Shown in pieces: positions 41,355-53,511 of a stretch of 64,000 bases of DNA (the first letter of the stretch is position 1; every line of letters starts with the position of its first letter). The position numbers were made by a program, and so were the translations under genes. The stretch lies in the NCBI RefSeq assembly GCF_040581485.1, contig NC_090131.1:21774532-21838531 (forward strand), written 5' to 3'. Below the pieces are notes generated by a model, which searched no databases, was not told the DNA's origin, and was given only the letters and a program-made list of their open reading frames with translations. The DNA comes from Linepithema humile. Lineage: Eukaryota > Arthropoda > Insecta > Hymenoptera > Formicidae.

Positions 41355-41494
41355 TGTATGTATGTATGTTAGATGCGTGTGCGAGAGAATAGAAAAAGCG
41401 CGAATGATTTCGACACGAGCATGCAGTGGGTTTTAGCATAAATGAACTATTGACAAATGTTGTATATTATTACGAATTATAATGACACTATTAT

Positions 41495-41519
41495 AATTAA
41501 TTAATTAATTAATTAATTA
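41495..41519 (+). repeat. (AATT)6 tandem repeat
   Basis: Six perfect AATT units, self-complementary and therefore able to form a cruciform. No gene is nearby. Confidence 0.9.
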
Positions 41520-44500
41520 TTATACCCTAATAATGTGAATTGAATTTAAACGACAAAAAATACACGAAATGATAAGTAATAGGCGAACAAATTTTTAATT
41601 GTTAGCGAAGCACACACGAAGCCGGAATTAATAATACCCCGCGGGCCTAGGCCGAAACTCGAAAGTAGCAGGTCGATCCGCACGACGAAGTCGAAGTGCG
41701 CGGCGGAGTCGAACGTATGGAACTTAAAATCCTTGCCGGGAGAAAGTGCATCGCCCAGCCTCGAGCGGCACGACTCGCCCTCCATATAAGGAAAAGGACG
41801 CATTCTCGGTGATGTTCGTTGCGGTCTCGGATCCGTAATGCGTTCGCGCGGTTAACGGCGCTTCGCCGCGAAGCGGCGTCTCGACATTCCGCAGTATCGA
41901 ACTAGTCACATTTCACCAGAGAAGCACAATTGTAAAAGTCGACCGATGAACACTTGCCGGCCGGTTTTACCGATGATTAACTTTAATCGCAATGATATTT
42001 TTAATCGATTTTTCGCTTCTTTCCAGCTCGAGTCTTCGAAAGAGACGAGGAATCGCATAAATGGAATTAATTCTGAATGAGATCGGTCCTCGGACATTGG
42101 AACAGACTGATAAAGGTTTTTAGTAAGTTTCGTCGAGAATATTTTCGTTCAGTATGCGTTGGATACTTTTCTCCATAAAAAAAATATGTATCACCTGCGC
42201 ATAAATTACTTTTCTATCTCTAGAGTGTAAACGTTTATTCGGATAAATCCCAGCTGCCCCGTTCGAATAATCGGCGATGCACTTCGAAACAGTGTTCAGA
42301 GTAAGCCACGACGCGAGAGGCGAGGTATAGTTCACGCATGCAAGCTCGGCCGCATCCTCACCGAGAGAGCTATTTTAGCTTCGAAGGTCCTGCGAGAGAG
42401 TCGTCGCGCTATGGGGAACATCTCGACCGATACTTTGTGATCGTTCGTCGTCGTATGTGGTCATAGTCGTACGAGTCGAGTTTTGAGTTATACGCGCAAG
42501 GAGGAACGGAGGGACTGCAAGCTCGACGGGCTCAGTGAAAGTATCGATCATAATAGAGTGAGAGTTGGTCGCAAGCGGATGACCCGGGGTCGTGCATTAA
42601 TCTGCGAGGAAGCGGCTTTTGGTTTTGGTCGCACGTTTCATTTCTTTCTCTTTTTTTTTTTTTTGTTCTACTTTTCCTGTCCTTTTCTACGAATGTGCGA
42701 GATGCGGAACTTGGTTTCTCGTACGAGAAAGAATATATATTTTGCCGATACTGAGACAAAGTAATATGAATCCTAGTGCTGGCGGTTGGAAAGAATTGCT
42801 AACAAAGAGCCACAAGTGCGAGAGGCACGTAATGTATTCCGGAAAGGCGTTAACACGACGGCGTATGCCATTCTTAATTAATTATCGCAATTTTGCGTTA
42901 ATTCCGATCTTTGTTGCGTGATTCTCGATGATTTTACGAGCAGTTAGGGGCAGGTGCAATTTCATTCATGAATTCTTTATTTTTTAATTCGATTGAGACT
43001 TTGATTCGCGTTTTGCGCAATGTAATGCAGCTTTGATGAACGAATGGAACACTTATCACGAATAAAAAATTACTCGATTAACACTTTATATATTTTTTTT
43101 TCAAATTTAAAATCAGAAAGCAAATAAAATTCATATTTTGACACATTGACGAAAAAGTCATGAGATTTTTTTCAAATTGGAAAAGCTAATCAAGTTGAAC
43201 TTGCGTACTTTGAATCAGTTTCAATTTTCTGAATGTAAATTGCTTTAATTGATAAATTAATCAAATTTATTAACGTCAAATATTTTTACTTTTTAATGAT
43301 TTTATCTAATGATTAAAACATGTACTTCATAGTTTACATAATTACATATGATTGGGAAATTGAATGTACTCACACTAGATTCTCGTTATAAGCAGCATTA
43401 TTAAACGCATTAAAATGATAATGTTCAATTAAACCTTTTGCGATTATATATAAGCCGCCAACTGATAAACAGCAAGTGCTTGATTAGCTTAATTTCTATT
43501 CATCAACAAGATTTGGCACGAATGACATTTGTCGAGCGTGTTACCGCTCTATCGTTGTAATTTATGATTAATATTTGATAGATTGTTAAGCGAATTGTTC
43601 GTTTATCGTTCACGAGTATACCGCAAGCCTCATTTAATTGATTCATTCGCCTAAATATCAATGCAATCTGCTTGATTAGTGTACATAATTTACATATAAA
43701 CATGGGAACAATTGGCGTTTTGTCAGAAATTAATCGGGAGAGCAACGTGATCATATTGTCAAAGATTTTTGCGATATATTTTTTCTCGCACGGTGAATCA
43801 TCGAACCGTATCTTTATAATCTTGGAAAGTATGATTTTTCTTTACCGATATACGGCGTATTTTGATTAGGATTATCGTTGGGGAAGGTGATTGATCGTAA
43901 TTATACGCGCGCGACGCCAATCTCGCGCACGAGAATCTTTGTCGCACGACGATTCGGTTCTGAGTCGGGAGGATCTAAAGTACATTTTGGCTCAGGGATA
44001 GGAAGGGTGTGTCGTATTCAAAAGCGTTACTTGCGAGCTTCGGACTGAGCAGCCGAATGGCCACTGCGATTACCGCCACTTCCTTCTCGTCTACTCGATC
44101 TGCGTCGAGCAATTCTCCGAGTCGTAGGACTGATCTTCGCAGTCAAAGTTCCTCATTTAGCACTCTAGTGGTTCGACAAATTTTACTTTTAGCGGTTCTG
44201 CTTTTTATTTTTGTACAGAGAACGCGAAAGAAACATATGAGAAGACTCAAGTGTGCAATATTCAGATCCTTTATCTCAATAAAATTTATCTCAAGTAAAC
44301 TTTCGCCGGGTTTTCAGCCATTTGCATAAGACGACCGCATATGTGCGTTTGGAAAAATCGTCCCTCGATGATTAATTACTGGGTATAATTTGTATCGTCT
44401 GGAAAAAAAAAGCTCCGATCATTACGCACCGTGTGGTCTACGCAGGATTTTAAATTCTCTACGAATCAAATTTGCATATCACCGACCGAATCTCAGGAGA

Positions 44501-45425
44501 AGCAGATTAGTATTATAACGAAAGCGATGTGCGGAAGTCGAATAATCACGTAGCCGCGATCCTAGACCGATTAGTGTCTCGCCCTGTTGTCGACCCGATG
44601 CTGTTTACCTAAAGGATGATATTCCAAATAATTGTTGATAAATGGTCAGTCCTGTGTATAATGGTAAAGAGGAAAAAAAAAAGAAAAAAGACGTGCCACT
44701 CGTCGCTGCACGACGAACACGCGCGAAGGCAACCCATTGTCGTTCCAAGTTCAGAGGACCCTTTCTCATTTGCGTCGGCGATCGTCGAAGCTGCGCCTCG
44801 TCCTTGTACATTCGTGTATATGTCTGATTATGATCATAATTCAAATTGTACACGAGAAGAAACACGCAATTCTATCCAAATGTGGGGACGCATTTCCTTT
44901 CTTCATTCGTATTAGAATTATGATTCAGTGTTATATTTGCGCGGATCACTTGATCGAAAATGTCGGTATGATTGTTGCTAATTTCTGTATAAAATCTTTT
45001 CTTTCTGTATTAGATAATTAATTAATTAAGGCTATTGAGATGTTATTTTTTCTCAAAATGTATAAAAGTCTAAAGGACATCCTAATTTTTCAAATGTTCT
45101 TTAGGCTCATGTTGGTGATTTTTCTAACGTTCTATAAGCAACATATGGACAAACAAAATACAAGGAACGTATTAATGTTGATATGACCGCAATATTCTCC
45201 CAAGACCGAGCTCGGCTGCTATTTGTACTTCTGTAAATACCGTCCTCTGAATTTGGCACTGGACCCGTGCCTCTGTCGGTGTGAAAAACAGTCCTAAGAT
45301 CGGCGGGTCGGTCAGATCGTTAACACCGGACCTGTCTTGAGCGACGATTGCGCATCGATAGTGTGTAAAATATTAGCGAATTAGGGACGATTTAATTGCG
45401 ATCAAGGATATTACATACCTTACCC

Positions 45426-45504
45426 ACTTAGTGGACATGGGCCAAACTCGGTATATTATATTAATATACATTCAAAGTTGGCCCATCGCCATGACCAATG
45501 AAGT
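45426..45504. ncRNA. 79-nt hairpin, miRNA-like candidate
   Basis: Two arms pair across a very small loop. ATGGGCCAA (45437-45445) is complementary to TTGGCCCAT (45478-45486), TATATTA (45452-45458) to TAATATA (45462-45468), and the outer ACTTAGTGG to CCAATGAAGT (45495-45504). The stem is interrupted by small bulges, as in miRNA precursors, but the tight loop is atypical. I do not recognise a known mature miRNA in either arm. A remnant of a foldback transposon is the main alternative. Confidence 0.25.
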
Positions 45505-46980
45505 AATAAAAAAAAGAAAAGAAAAATAAAAACAAAAATGAATTGTCATCTAATTACATTTTTACGCACTCCAAATTTTTATCCTCGTCATTTGTATCAT
45601 AGCAACCATGTGTTTAAAGAAGAATCCACATTATATGTATGTAATCAAAATTGTAACTGATAAAACGTTAATAAAAAAACGATATCCGAAATCTCGCCTG
45701 TGCTAATGTCGCCAATCTTTATTTCTGCCTGTACACAATGGCTTTATTTAATAGTAGTATTTTAATTTAATATGTAAACATGAAAAAACATGAGAATTAA
45801 CTACATAAAATCTAATTATTGCTTCTAATAAATTCAGCACGCGTTATTTTAAATTTTATTTCTGTTTTTATCGATATACATATAATTCAAAGATTTAAAT
45901 ATATTGACTACAAGTCTTGGTTGACAGTTTCACACACAACCGGCGATATTAAAAGCTATCGAATTATTTGTATTACGACATAGTGGGTTGAAATATTTTT
46001 GTATGCAGAGGATAATTAGAGAAATTTTAAAATTGAGGAGTATTCTTCATTAAAGCATTGTTCGAATTATTTCAAATTTTTCGAAATTTATCTAAAATAG
46101 ATCAATTTAATGAGAAATTTTTTTTTATTTAATAATGCAAGTAAATACATAAATTAATCCATAGATAATAATCGACATAGATACCGAATTATTTATATTG
46201 TGATATAGTCATATTAATTGCTATTTATTAACAGTTTGCGTTTTTATATGTAGGGCAATGTTTCATGTTGATAATTATCTTTTATATAATCTCTAAGCTT
46301 TTATCATATGTTTACAATTCTATTAATATTTGCTCAACTTTTATTCAGATTTATTCAGGAATTAAAAATGCAATACATTATTGTTTAGATTACATTTTGC
46401 TATTGATTTTATAATTATTCGATTGGCATCGTTTCTTATAGAAAATGAGACAAACACATGGATCGTTTAATTTCTATAAATCCATCAGCAAAATTTGTAA
46501 ATTATTCTGCTTTCGTTAAACAATATTCTGCTCGAAATCGTTGCTCGGACGATATACAGAGAATTGTTTGCATAGTGGCTCGATTCGGTTTGCATAAACG
46601 GGAGAGCAAATACGCGAAAGGAGCAAACATATAATTTATTCAAACCTCACGGAATCGAAATGTGTCGATCACATTTACTTAGAACTCGGTTTAATACTTG
46701 ATATTCAAATTTTGTCCTTGTCTAAACGCAATCCTTTATTTTGTAAAATCGGTCGTTTTTAATTCGCTTACATATCGATAATTGTACAATTATTACACGG
46801 TTGTTAAAATGCTCGAAATGACTGTTTTTTTTTTAATCGATAAAACGCGATCTTTGTTATGCTTTAACATCAACTAGGCAACTATCGTGCGGATAATAAT
46901 GTTAATAGGAGCAAATGTGTACTTTGCTTTTATCTAGTATCTGTGTACACTAAATTGACTACTTTTTCTATCGCAGTCAA

Positions 46981-46987
46981 TATAAAA
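46981..46987 (+). promoter_or_regulatory. TATA box of ionotropic receptor gene
   Basis: TATAAAA about 130 nt upstream of the receptor ATG. Transcription would start near 47010, giving a 5' UTR of about 100 nt without an upstream ATG that I can see between. Confidence 0.5.
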
Positions 46988-47112
46988 CGCAGTGCGAGCG
47001 CGGCGGCAAAATGTATCAGATCTGGAAACTTGGAAATCGAACTGTGACTCGTGAGATCGATCGAATTTTTACTATCGACGCTTATTAATTCGCGCGACGC
47101 AATCGACGAAGG

Positions 47113-50100
47113 ATGTCTTGGCGCAAATTTAATCTCTCCTTGATATTAAGAAGTTTAATCGTTTTCGTGTGGATGACGATGATGTTCGAATTCACGCGGG
47201 GTCAACTGATTAGGCCGGTTTACGTGTACGAGGGTTTAATTAAGAGTATACATGATTACTTTAACAACACGTGCATCTTACTCTTGCATACCAATCCGAA
47301 TCCTATCGAGACACAGGGTGAGAATCGCATAAATTCGAGATAAAAAAATTGTATTAATTAGGATTAGTGTAATCATCCAAGTTTGTACTATTCTTGATTG
47401 CAATGAAAGCTGCCGCCTTGCAGGACTCATGGAAGCTGAACGCTTGCTACGTCTTCAGAAATACCTGAGTTCGACGCTTCACATACGCACCGCGCTCATG
47501 GATTTTAATATGTTCAAAGCACGAGTGAGCGCATAGACTCTATATCTATTCTAACTTATAATCTACATCTTTTTATTATTGGATATAAATGGATTAAATG
47601 CCAAAGTAAAATAAAGATTGCTTAGTTGCTGTATCTCTGAAAAATTTACGAGTCGATATCAAGTAGCATATCGACAAATAATGTATTTATCTTTCATTAA
47701 AAAAGAAAAGATCTGTTTGCTTGTAGGTTGGGCAAAGCTATTATCACATCAAGAGACCGTTGTTCGTCATATTAAACGACCATGAAGATACGAGGAATAG
47801 TTTTGCGAGTGTAATTACCTCTTAAAAATTCAAAGAATGCTATGAAATTTTATGAATCGTTATTGCATTGTTGCAATAATGTTATTTTGTTTATTATGCT
47901 TACAATATATAAAGTAAATGCAAATAAGGATACAAAAAAATTTTTTCTTTTCGAATTTTTGTTGTAAGAAATATATTTACAAGTCAAATAAAGAGAGTGG
48001 CCAAGATGTGCCCTAATTTTTTTGTATTCTTGTTTGTATCATTTTGTACTCAAATGTGGTATCAGAAGAAAGTACTCATCAAGCTGATTACAGATATGTA
48101 AGTCTTAAAGTGTAGCCTTCTACCGATCCAGAGAAAATGGATGTGTTACTTGCAACAATCGTTAGCCAACAGATATAATAATGTATATTTATTCTAATAA
48201 TTGTTAACAAACAGTGTTATATTGTGTAAGTGCTTATCTGGGATTACAAAAGGATGGCAATGGAAGATACCAAACGATGACAGAAATGGAAAATGTATTA
48301 TTGCAAATATCACTTCTTTGGATCATTTGAAACTTTGGGAGGCCATTTTCTTTGGATCGGTAGAAGGCTACACCTTAAGATTTACATATTTGTAATCAGC
48401 TTGATGAGTACTTTCTTTTAATACCACATGTGAGTACAAAATCGAATACAAAAGAAATTGAAGCACATTGCCTATGGACATTTGGCCGCACTCTTTAACA
48501 TAATTTATCTTTATTTATTAATTTATCTTCGCACAAATTAGTTTATTTTTATTTCTATGTAGTTCCATATCAAAGCTTTTCAAAACGAATTTTTATCATA
48601 AAATGCAGATTTTGTACTCATTAAGTGTCACAATCCGGGAAGTTTGAAGTAGACTGGCATGAACGTTTATTTATCAAAATGCAGCAGGTATCGACATGGA
48701 TCGCAATGGCTTATCCTACTTGGCTGGTCTTCTTCAATAACGAGACTAAAATCGAAGATTTTTTATTTGATATTTACGTGCCGTTTGATTGTAAATTTAT
48801 GGTAGCTCGAAGCAGTGTCAATGAAGTCGGCAAAGAAATCATCACTGAAGTTTATCAAGTTGACAAAGAAAAAGAACTAAGATCGATGCAGTTTGGTGTG
48901 TGGGATGTGGCAAAGGGTCTGAAGGGTCCTACACGCGGCCTATTTTTACGAAGAAACGATCTTTTCGGCCAGAATATACGCGTTACATCGGTGCACGTAA
49001 GGTCGCTTGTCCTATTTTCCGCAAGAGAGTTGTGACTATAATGATAAATAACAGTAGGATAATCAGTTAATTATCAAAAGGATAATGAATGTCATTTAAT
49101 AATAATTAATGAGTTAGCAATAAAATTCTATGATTTTTTTCTTACACTGTTTTGTGACATAACAATATTTTTAAGTGTTGTTTATTAATCGATTTCTTTA
49201 AAAGAAGAAAGTTTGTCATATTACGAGATTTGACAAAATAATGTTTAATATCTACTTCAGCATACTTTAGCATAAATTTCACGGCCGTAGGATCCCCCTA
49301 TTAGTCTGTTTCATCGTAATGAACAGAACGAGATAACAGGAATGAGCGGCTTTTTCGGAGAAGTAATTTTACTGTTGCAGGAAGGGATGAATTGCACGTA
49401 AGTATTACACTAGAAATTGTATTGAACAGAAAGTTTCTTCGTCGAAAGTTTGATTTTGCCTTTTATTTTTATCGAAAAAGAAACTTTCCGATCGATCTAA
49501 TATATGAAAAAGATATTATTCCAATTGCTATCCATATAATAGCCACTATAAGATAATCTCTAAACAAAAAATGATTTATCAAATTTATGACAAATTAATA
49601 ATTGTAATCAATTTATTGCATTTGGTTTTCCGTATGTTTCCATTTCTAATCAGATTTAGTTTTGTCTACTTTTCTTGCTTTTTGTCCTTTTCTTCTTCTT
49701 TGTCTTTTTTTTCTGCTATTTTATTTTCCTTCTCTTCTTTAAGTCGTTTTTGCTGCTCTCTAAGCTCTTCCAGTTGCCTGGCAGATTCCTTTCGGAAGTA
49801 TTCTGCCTCACTAGCTGCTCCTCTTTCCTCGAAAATATCTTTCTTTCGGCCGATGCCGGTTCTTCGACGTCTTTCCGAATATGTTCTTGCATTTTGTAGA
49901 TAGTTCCTAATTATACGATTGTATTTAAAAAATATTAAAATTTTATTTATCAAGATCAGTTTTTGTGTGTGATATAATTATCGATTCCGAATTAACACAA
50001 CTTATGAATTTTTAAGCTCAATAAGAAAAATTAATATTAATTGTTAAAAGAGGTTACATCATTGACTTCATCCTTTGTGAATTAATCCATTTTGTAGCAA

Positions 50101-53032
50101 AATTACGCAGCATGATGTCGTCACCGTTCCATCATTTTGTGTCCCTTTTTTTCTCACCCGCGTTCTAAAATTATTGACTTTCCCTAATATTGAAAGAGGC
50201 CATAAATAATTATGACATAATTTTGCTTATCATTTTTAATTTTGATTTTGACAGCCATGAAGTTCTTCCAAAAATAGTATAGAGTTTTTTTTATTGTTTT
50301 ATGTGATATATTTTTATATATATATAATTGGTTGCCAAGAATTATAAATTTAGATATTTTATTGATATATAATTGTGACAAATAGAAAATTTATTTAGTT
50401 TGAAAAAAATTGACTATTTTTTACATATAAAATAAATTGTTTTACCTTTACCGTTTTATTGAGAACTCAATAGCTGAAATGTTCTGATATGGACTTGAAA
50501 ATGTGCTTATGAATGTTATACATTAATAATACTGCATTGTTAAGAATAGTTGTGTCATCAATATTGATGATAAAGCTATGTTTTGATAAGATGTAAAACA
50601 TTGATAAACAAGATTGAAGCGGATCTTGAAAGTAGGAATATTTTAATAAGTTTGAAATATTTATTTTTTTTGTATTACATAATTGTTATCTGAAACGAAT
50701 TGAATGCTTCTTTAAACAGGTTGTGGCAAGATATTATCTATAAAAATAGCTCTCATGCTAAATTTGCTTCAGATTTACATACACGGAGGCCAAAACGTGG
50801 GGCAGATGTCTACCAAACGGGTCGTGTACAGGTGCCGTCGGGATGTTAATGAATAATGATGTCGACTTCGCGGCGACAGAATTCATGATGACCTCGGATA
50901 GATTAGACGTCATCAGTTTTACTTCACCCATTTATACAACCAGGTATCTAATAAAAATTTCCACTTAACAACAAATTCTGTGCACACACAAAAAAGATGT
51001 CTCATTATCAAGTAAAATTTTAGCAACAGGTTTAAGATATCCAGACAATTTATAAAAAAGTAAACATAATTGTGTCAATCTGATCCGAGAAATAATTTAT
51101 ATAGCAAGACATGAATATTTTATGCAAAATTAATGGAGTTTAAGAGACATCTTTCTTAGTTTGACATATTAAATATTCAGTGAGTTTGTTAAATTATTAT
51201 TTAACATTCGTGAGTCTGTGAATCAAAAGAGTAATAAAATTAAAATCTTTTATTCATCTGTTGAGATGCCGTGCATACATTAAACGGCCAGCAGCGGCGA
51301 ATGTAAAATGGGATGCTTATTCGGCACCGTTCTCCGTAAGCATCTGGGGTGTCATCGCTCTTTTCATAATAATTATGAGTGGATCGATCGTATTCATTCA
51401 GAAGCTATTTGCGTTCGCATCGATATATCGACAACATGATCGTTCATCGTCGAGATTTACGGAGATTTTGTTTTTTGTCATAGGAGCGTTTTGCAGCCAA
51501 GGTAATTTCGGGTTCTATCCGCTGTTCTCTTTTCAAACAATTGCTTTTTAACTGCTTACAATCTTTCCCCTTTTAAAAATTATAATTTATTAGAGGCTCA
51601 AATAATTTAAAATTTAAAGGAGCAAAAAAAGTTTAAATTGTGTTGTACAACACAAATTATTGACTTATATACAATTACAATTTAAATCATTGCGTGCGTT
51701 TTTTTTTAATTGTAACAATGAGAAAGGCTTGATGGCAGGCTGAAACGTTTGTTTTTATATGTTTTTATAATCTCAATACACATGTTCTGTCTCACGAAAA
51801 ACCGGCGCATTGTCTCTTTTCGCTCTTGTAAATTTTAATTTGGTTTTTTCTTTTAATTTATGAATATTATTGTGGATATTATTAGGTATGGAGCAATCTA
51901 CACTGGATCCTGAAAGAATGATGCATTTCGTAATTCATTTAACAGCCGTCGTGATCATAGCCGCATATTCTGCTGCCCTGATTAGTTTTCTTACTGTTAA
52001 TACATTTATTATGCCTTTTACGACCATGGATGGTCTTCTGAAAGATGGAACTTATCGTTTCGGTGTGGTTGGCGATTCGGCTGACTTTAGTTTCTTTCAG
52101 GTACTCAAATTAGTTTTGCCGTAAAATTATGCGATTAAAGAAGAAACATACTGTATATTTGAAATAATATACGCTATATAATTATCAATTTATGAAATTA
52201 TTTTTTCGATTTTGTTACAATAGAATACATCAGATAAAATAATGAACGTATTGTTCGATAAACTGTTGATGAAAGAAACTAATTTACCAAGTAATTATTT
52301 GGACGGCTTAGACCGTGTTTGCAAGGAGGACAAGTACGCCTTTATGATTTTAGACAATATGGCAGCGTTGTTACAACAGAAAGTTAATTGCAAATTGGAG
52401 CCACTGGACGCGATTACGCAAACTACTATAGCAATGGCTTTGCAACCCAACAGTCCGTACCGTGGTATTATTAATACAAAGTGTGTACAAATTTCGTTAA
52501 TTAAGTACAAATTGATATATAATTTTAGTAAAAGTGATTCACATTTTATATTATTGCAGTATTCTTTTGTTGAGAGACAGCGGAATCATGCAGCGTTTGA
52601 TGCAAACACAATGGTCCGTTCAGCTAAGTGGAGTGAGTATGCATTTATAAATTTTGCAGATTAAATTTGCGGTCGAAAAACAATATGCTTGACAGAATTT
52701 GATTGAGTATTTTATAATTTTTAATAACTTTTCGTTTAAAAATGATCTAATGATAATAAATTGGAATAATTTGCTTGAAAATGATTTTAATAATTATCAA
52801 AACGTGCTAAAATATTTTTTAACGTAATAATTGTACAAGAAATGTCCATTATATTTGTTATTAATTGTAGGCACAATCATCGTGGAAGTCGGTCGAGATT
52901 GGTGATATAGTGCCATTGCTGCTTCTTATAATCGCCGCTTTGATTATTAGTTACTTTGTTTATATTATAGAACGCGTTGCGTATAAAAATCTTCTTAAAC
53001 GAATGAAAGTAGAAATGAATGTACCGCGATGA
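47113..53032 (+). CDS. Ionotropic receptor (IR/iGluR family), divergent
   Basis: Ligand-gated cation channel of the insect chemosensory IR family. Exons: 47113-47317, 47424-47524, 47727-47808, 48626-48996, 49291-49397, 50773-50943, 51266-51501, 51886-52100, 52224-52480, 52560-52632, 52871-53032; phases agree and give 659 aa. An N-terminal signal peptide (about residues 1-30) precedes a divergent extracellular part. In ligand lobe S1, TSDRLDVISFTSPI keeps the Arg (about 332) aligned with the carboxylate-binding Arg of glutamate receptors. M1 is about 368-391, the pore loop is near ILFFVIGAFCSQG, M3 is VVIIAAYSAALISFL, lobe S2 has GDSADFSFF and YAFMILD, and M4 is about 620-641. The third junction (47808/48626) is the least certain, because the donor GTGTAA was chosen on phase. 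I could not place it in a named IR subfamily. Confidence 0.9.
47991..48496. mobile_element. Foldback/MITE-like element with about 150-bp inverted repeats
   Basis: The left arm (about 47991-48140) and right arm (about 48342-48496) are imperfect inverted copies, from tips AAGAGAGTGGCC and GGCCGCACTCTTT inward to CCGATCCARAGAAAATGG. The roughly 200-bp centre has an open frame including WQWKIPNDD and LKLWEAIFFG that continues into the right arm. That may be a captured gene fragment, since it resembles no transposase I know. It sits wholly within a receptor intron. A target-site duplication is not clear. Confidence 0.75.
49666..50113 (-). CDS. IF1-like mitochondrial ATPase inhibitor, nested antisense gene
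   Basis: Two exons on the minus strand lie inside a receptor intron: 50113-50058 (start MLRNFATKWINSQRMKS) and 49906-49666, with phase 2/1 matching exactly; the predicted protein is 98 aa. The N-terminus is basic and free of acidic residues, like a mitochondrial targeting peptide. Residues 43-70 read IFEERGAASEAEYFRKES and then RQLEELREQ, which matches the IF1 inhibitory helix pattern (E/A-rich, YFRK, QL..LRE). A charged Lys/Glu coiled coil runs to the end. IF1 proteins bind F1-ATPase and block ATP hydrolysis when the membrane potential falls. The glycine-rich stretch usual in animal IF1 is missing, so this is a divergent paralogue. The donor GTAACC is weak. An AATAAA lies just beyond the stop on this strand (about 49608). 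Confidence 0.55.
51638..51655. repeat. 18-bp perfect palindrome
   Basis: TTGTGTTGTACAACACAA lies in the receptor intron between exons 51266-51501 and 51886-52100. It could be a dimer-binding site or a small foldback relic; nothing nearby decides. Confidence 0.6.
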
Positions 53033-53085
53033 ACTGAGGATGTAAATCGAGTGTTACATTGTTACATCTTTATTTAATAAAACAC

Positions 53086-53091
53086 GATGAG
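53086..53091 (+). terminator. Poly(A) signal of the receptor gene
   Basis: AATAAA 54 nt after the receptor TGA, the first such hexamer downstream. It implies a short 3' UTR. Confidence 0.7.
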
Positions 53092-53511
53092 TCTTCTAGT
53101 CTAATATTGTCAATTTATCTTCCAATATCCACTTTCTTTATTTTCGATAGCTCGGAATAGAAAACTGTTAGATTGTTTCGGATTTCTAAAATATTATATT
53201 TTGCACGTGTTACAGTTACAATCTCCAATTTATAGCACTTTTATCAGTAGGGCAACCGCAAGGTGATAAACAGTTAGGCCAGAATTCATATATTCTAAGA
53301 TCTGTTTATTTTCTTGACAGTCACTTTGAAGCAACCTACCGAGCAATCTATCGAGCAACTTGTCGAGTGAAATCGTTTGAGAGAAATAAAAGTACGTATT
53401 ACAATTGCAATACATTCACTTAGTTTGCCTAAAATTTTTCACGGATTTTCGTGAAATTTTTGATGATTGTAAATGAGCAAAATGCGATTTTTTTCTTTTT
53501 TTTCTTAAGTC
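53092..53511. other. Short intergenic gap between receptor and cyclin
   Basis: This is only about 420 nt. It ends in a strong pyrimidine tract and AAG at 53507-53509, two bases before the cyclin ATG. That looks like a splice acceptor, so the cyclin ATG may be preceded by an untranslated (or additional coding) exon within this gap or further left. No clear TATA box. Confidence 0.5.

Larger units (their letters stand above)
38083..46980. other. 3' UTR and intergenic DNA between Chip and the receptor
   Basis: No coding exon could be supported. The region is AT-rich with several AATAAA hexamers in its first 3 kb, GA-type microsatellites near 38855-38945 and 41229-41354, an AATT tandem repeat, and CpG-richer blocks at 41640-42560 and 43880-44160. 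A hairpin at 45426-45504 is listed separately. Short open frames on both strands are low-complexity or lack splice context. Confidence 0.6.

Noticed and set aside
41134..41439. Leu/Ser-rich minus-strand frame
   Set aside because: Translation of the GA microsatellite.
48201..48395. 64-codon frame considered as an extra receptor exon
   Set aside because: It lies within the foldback element, runs into its right arm, and is not needed for phase between receptor exons 3 and 4.
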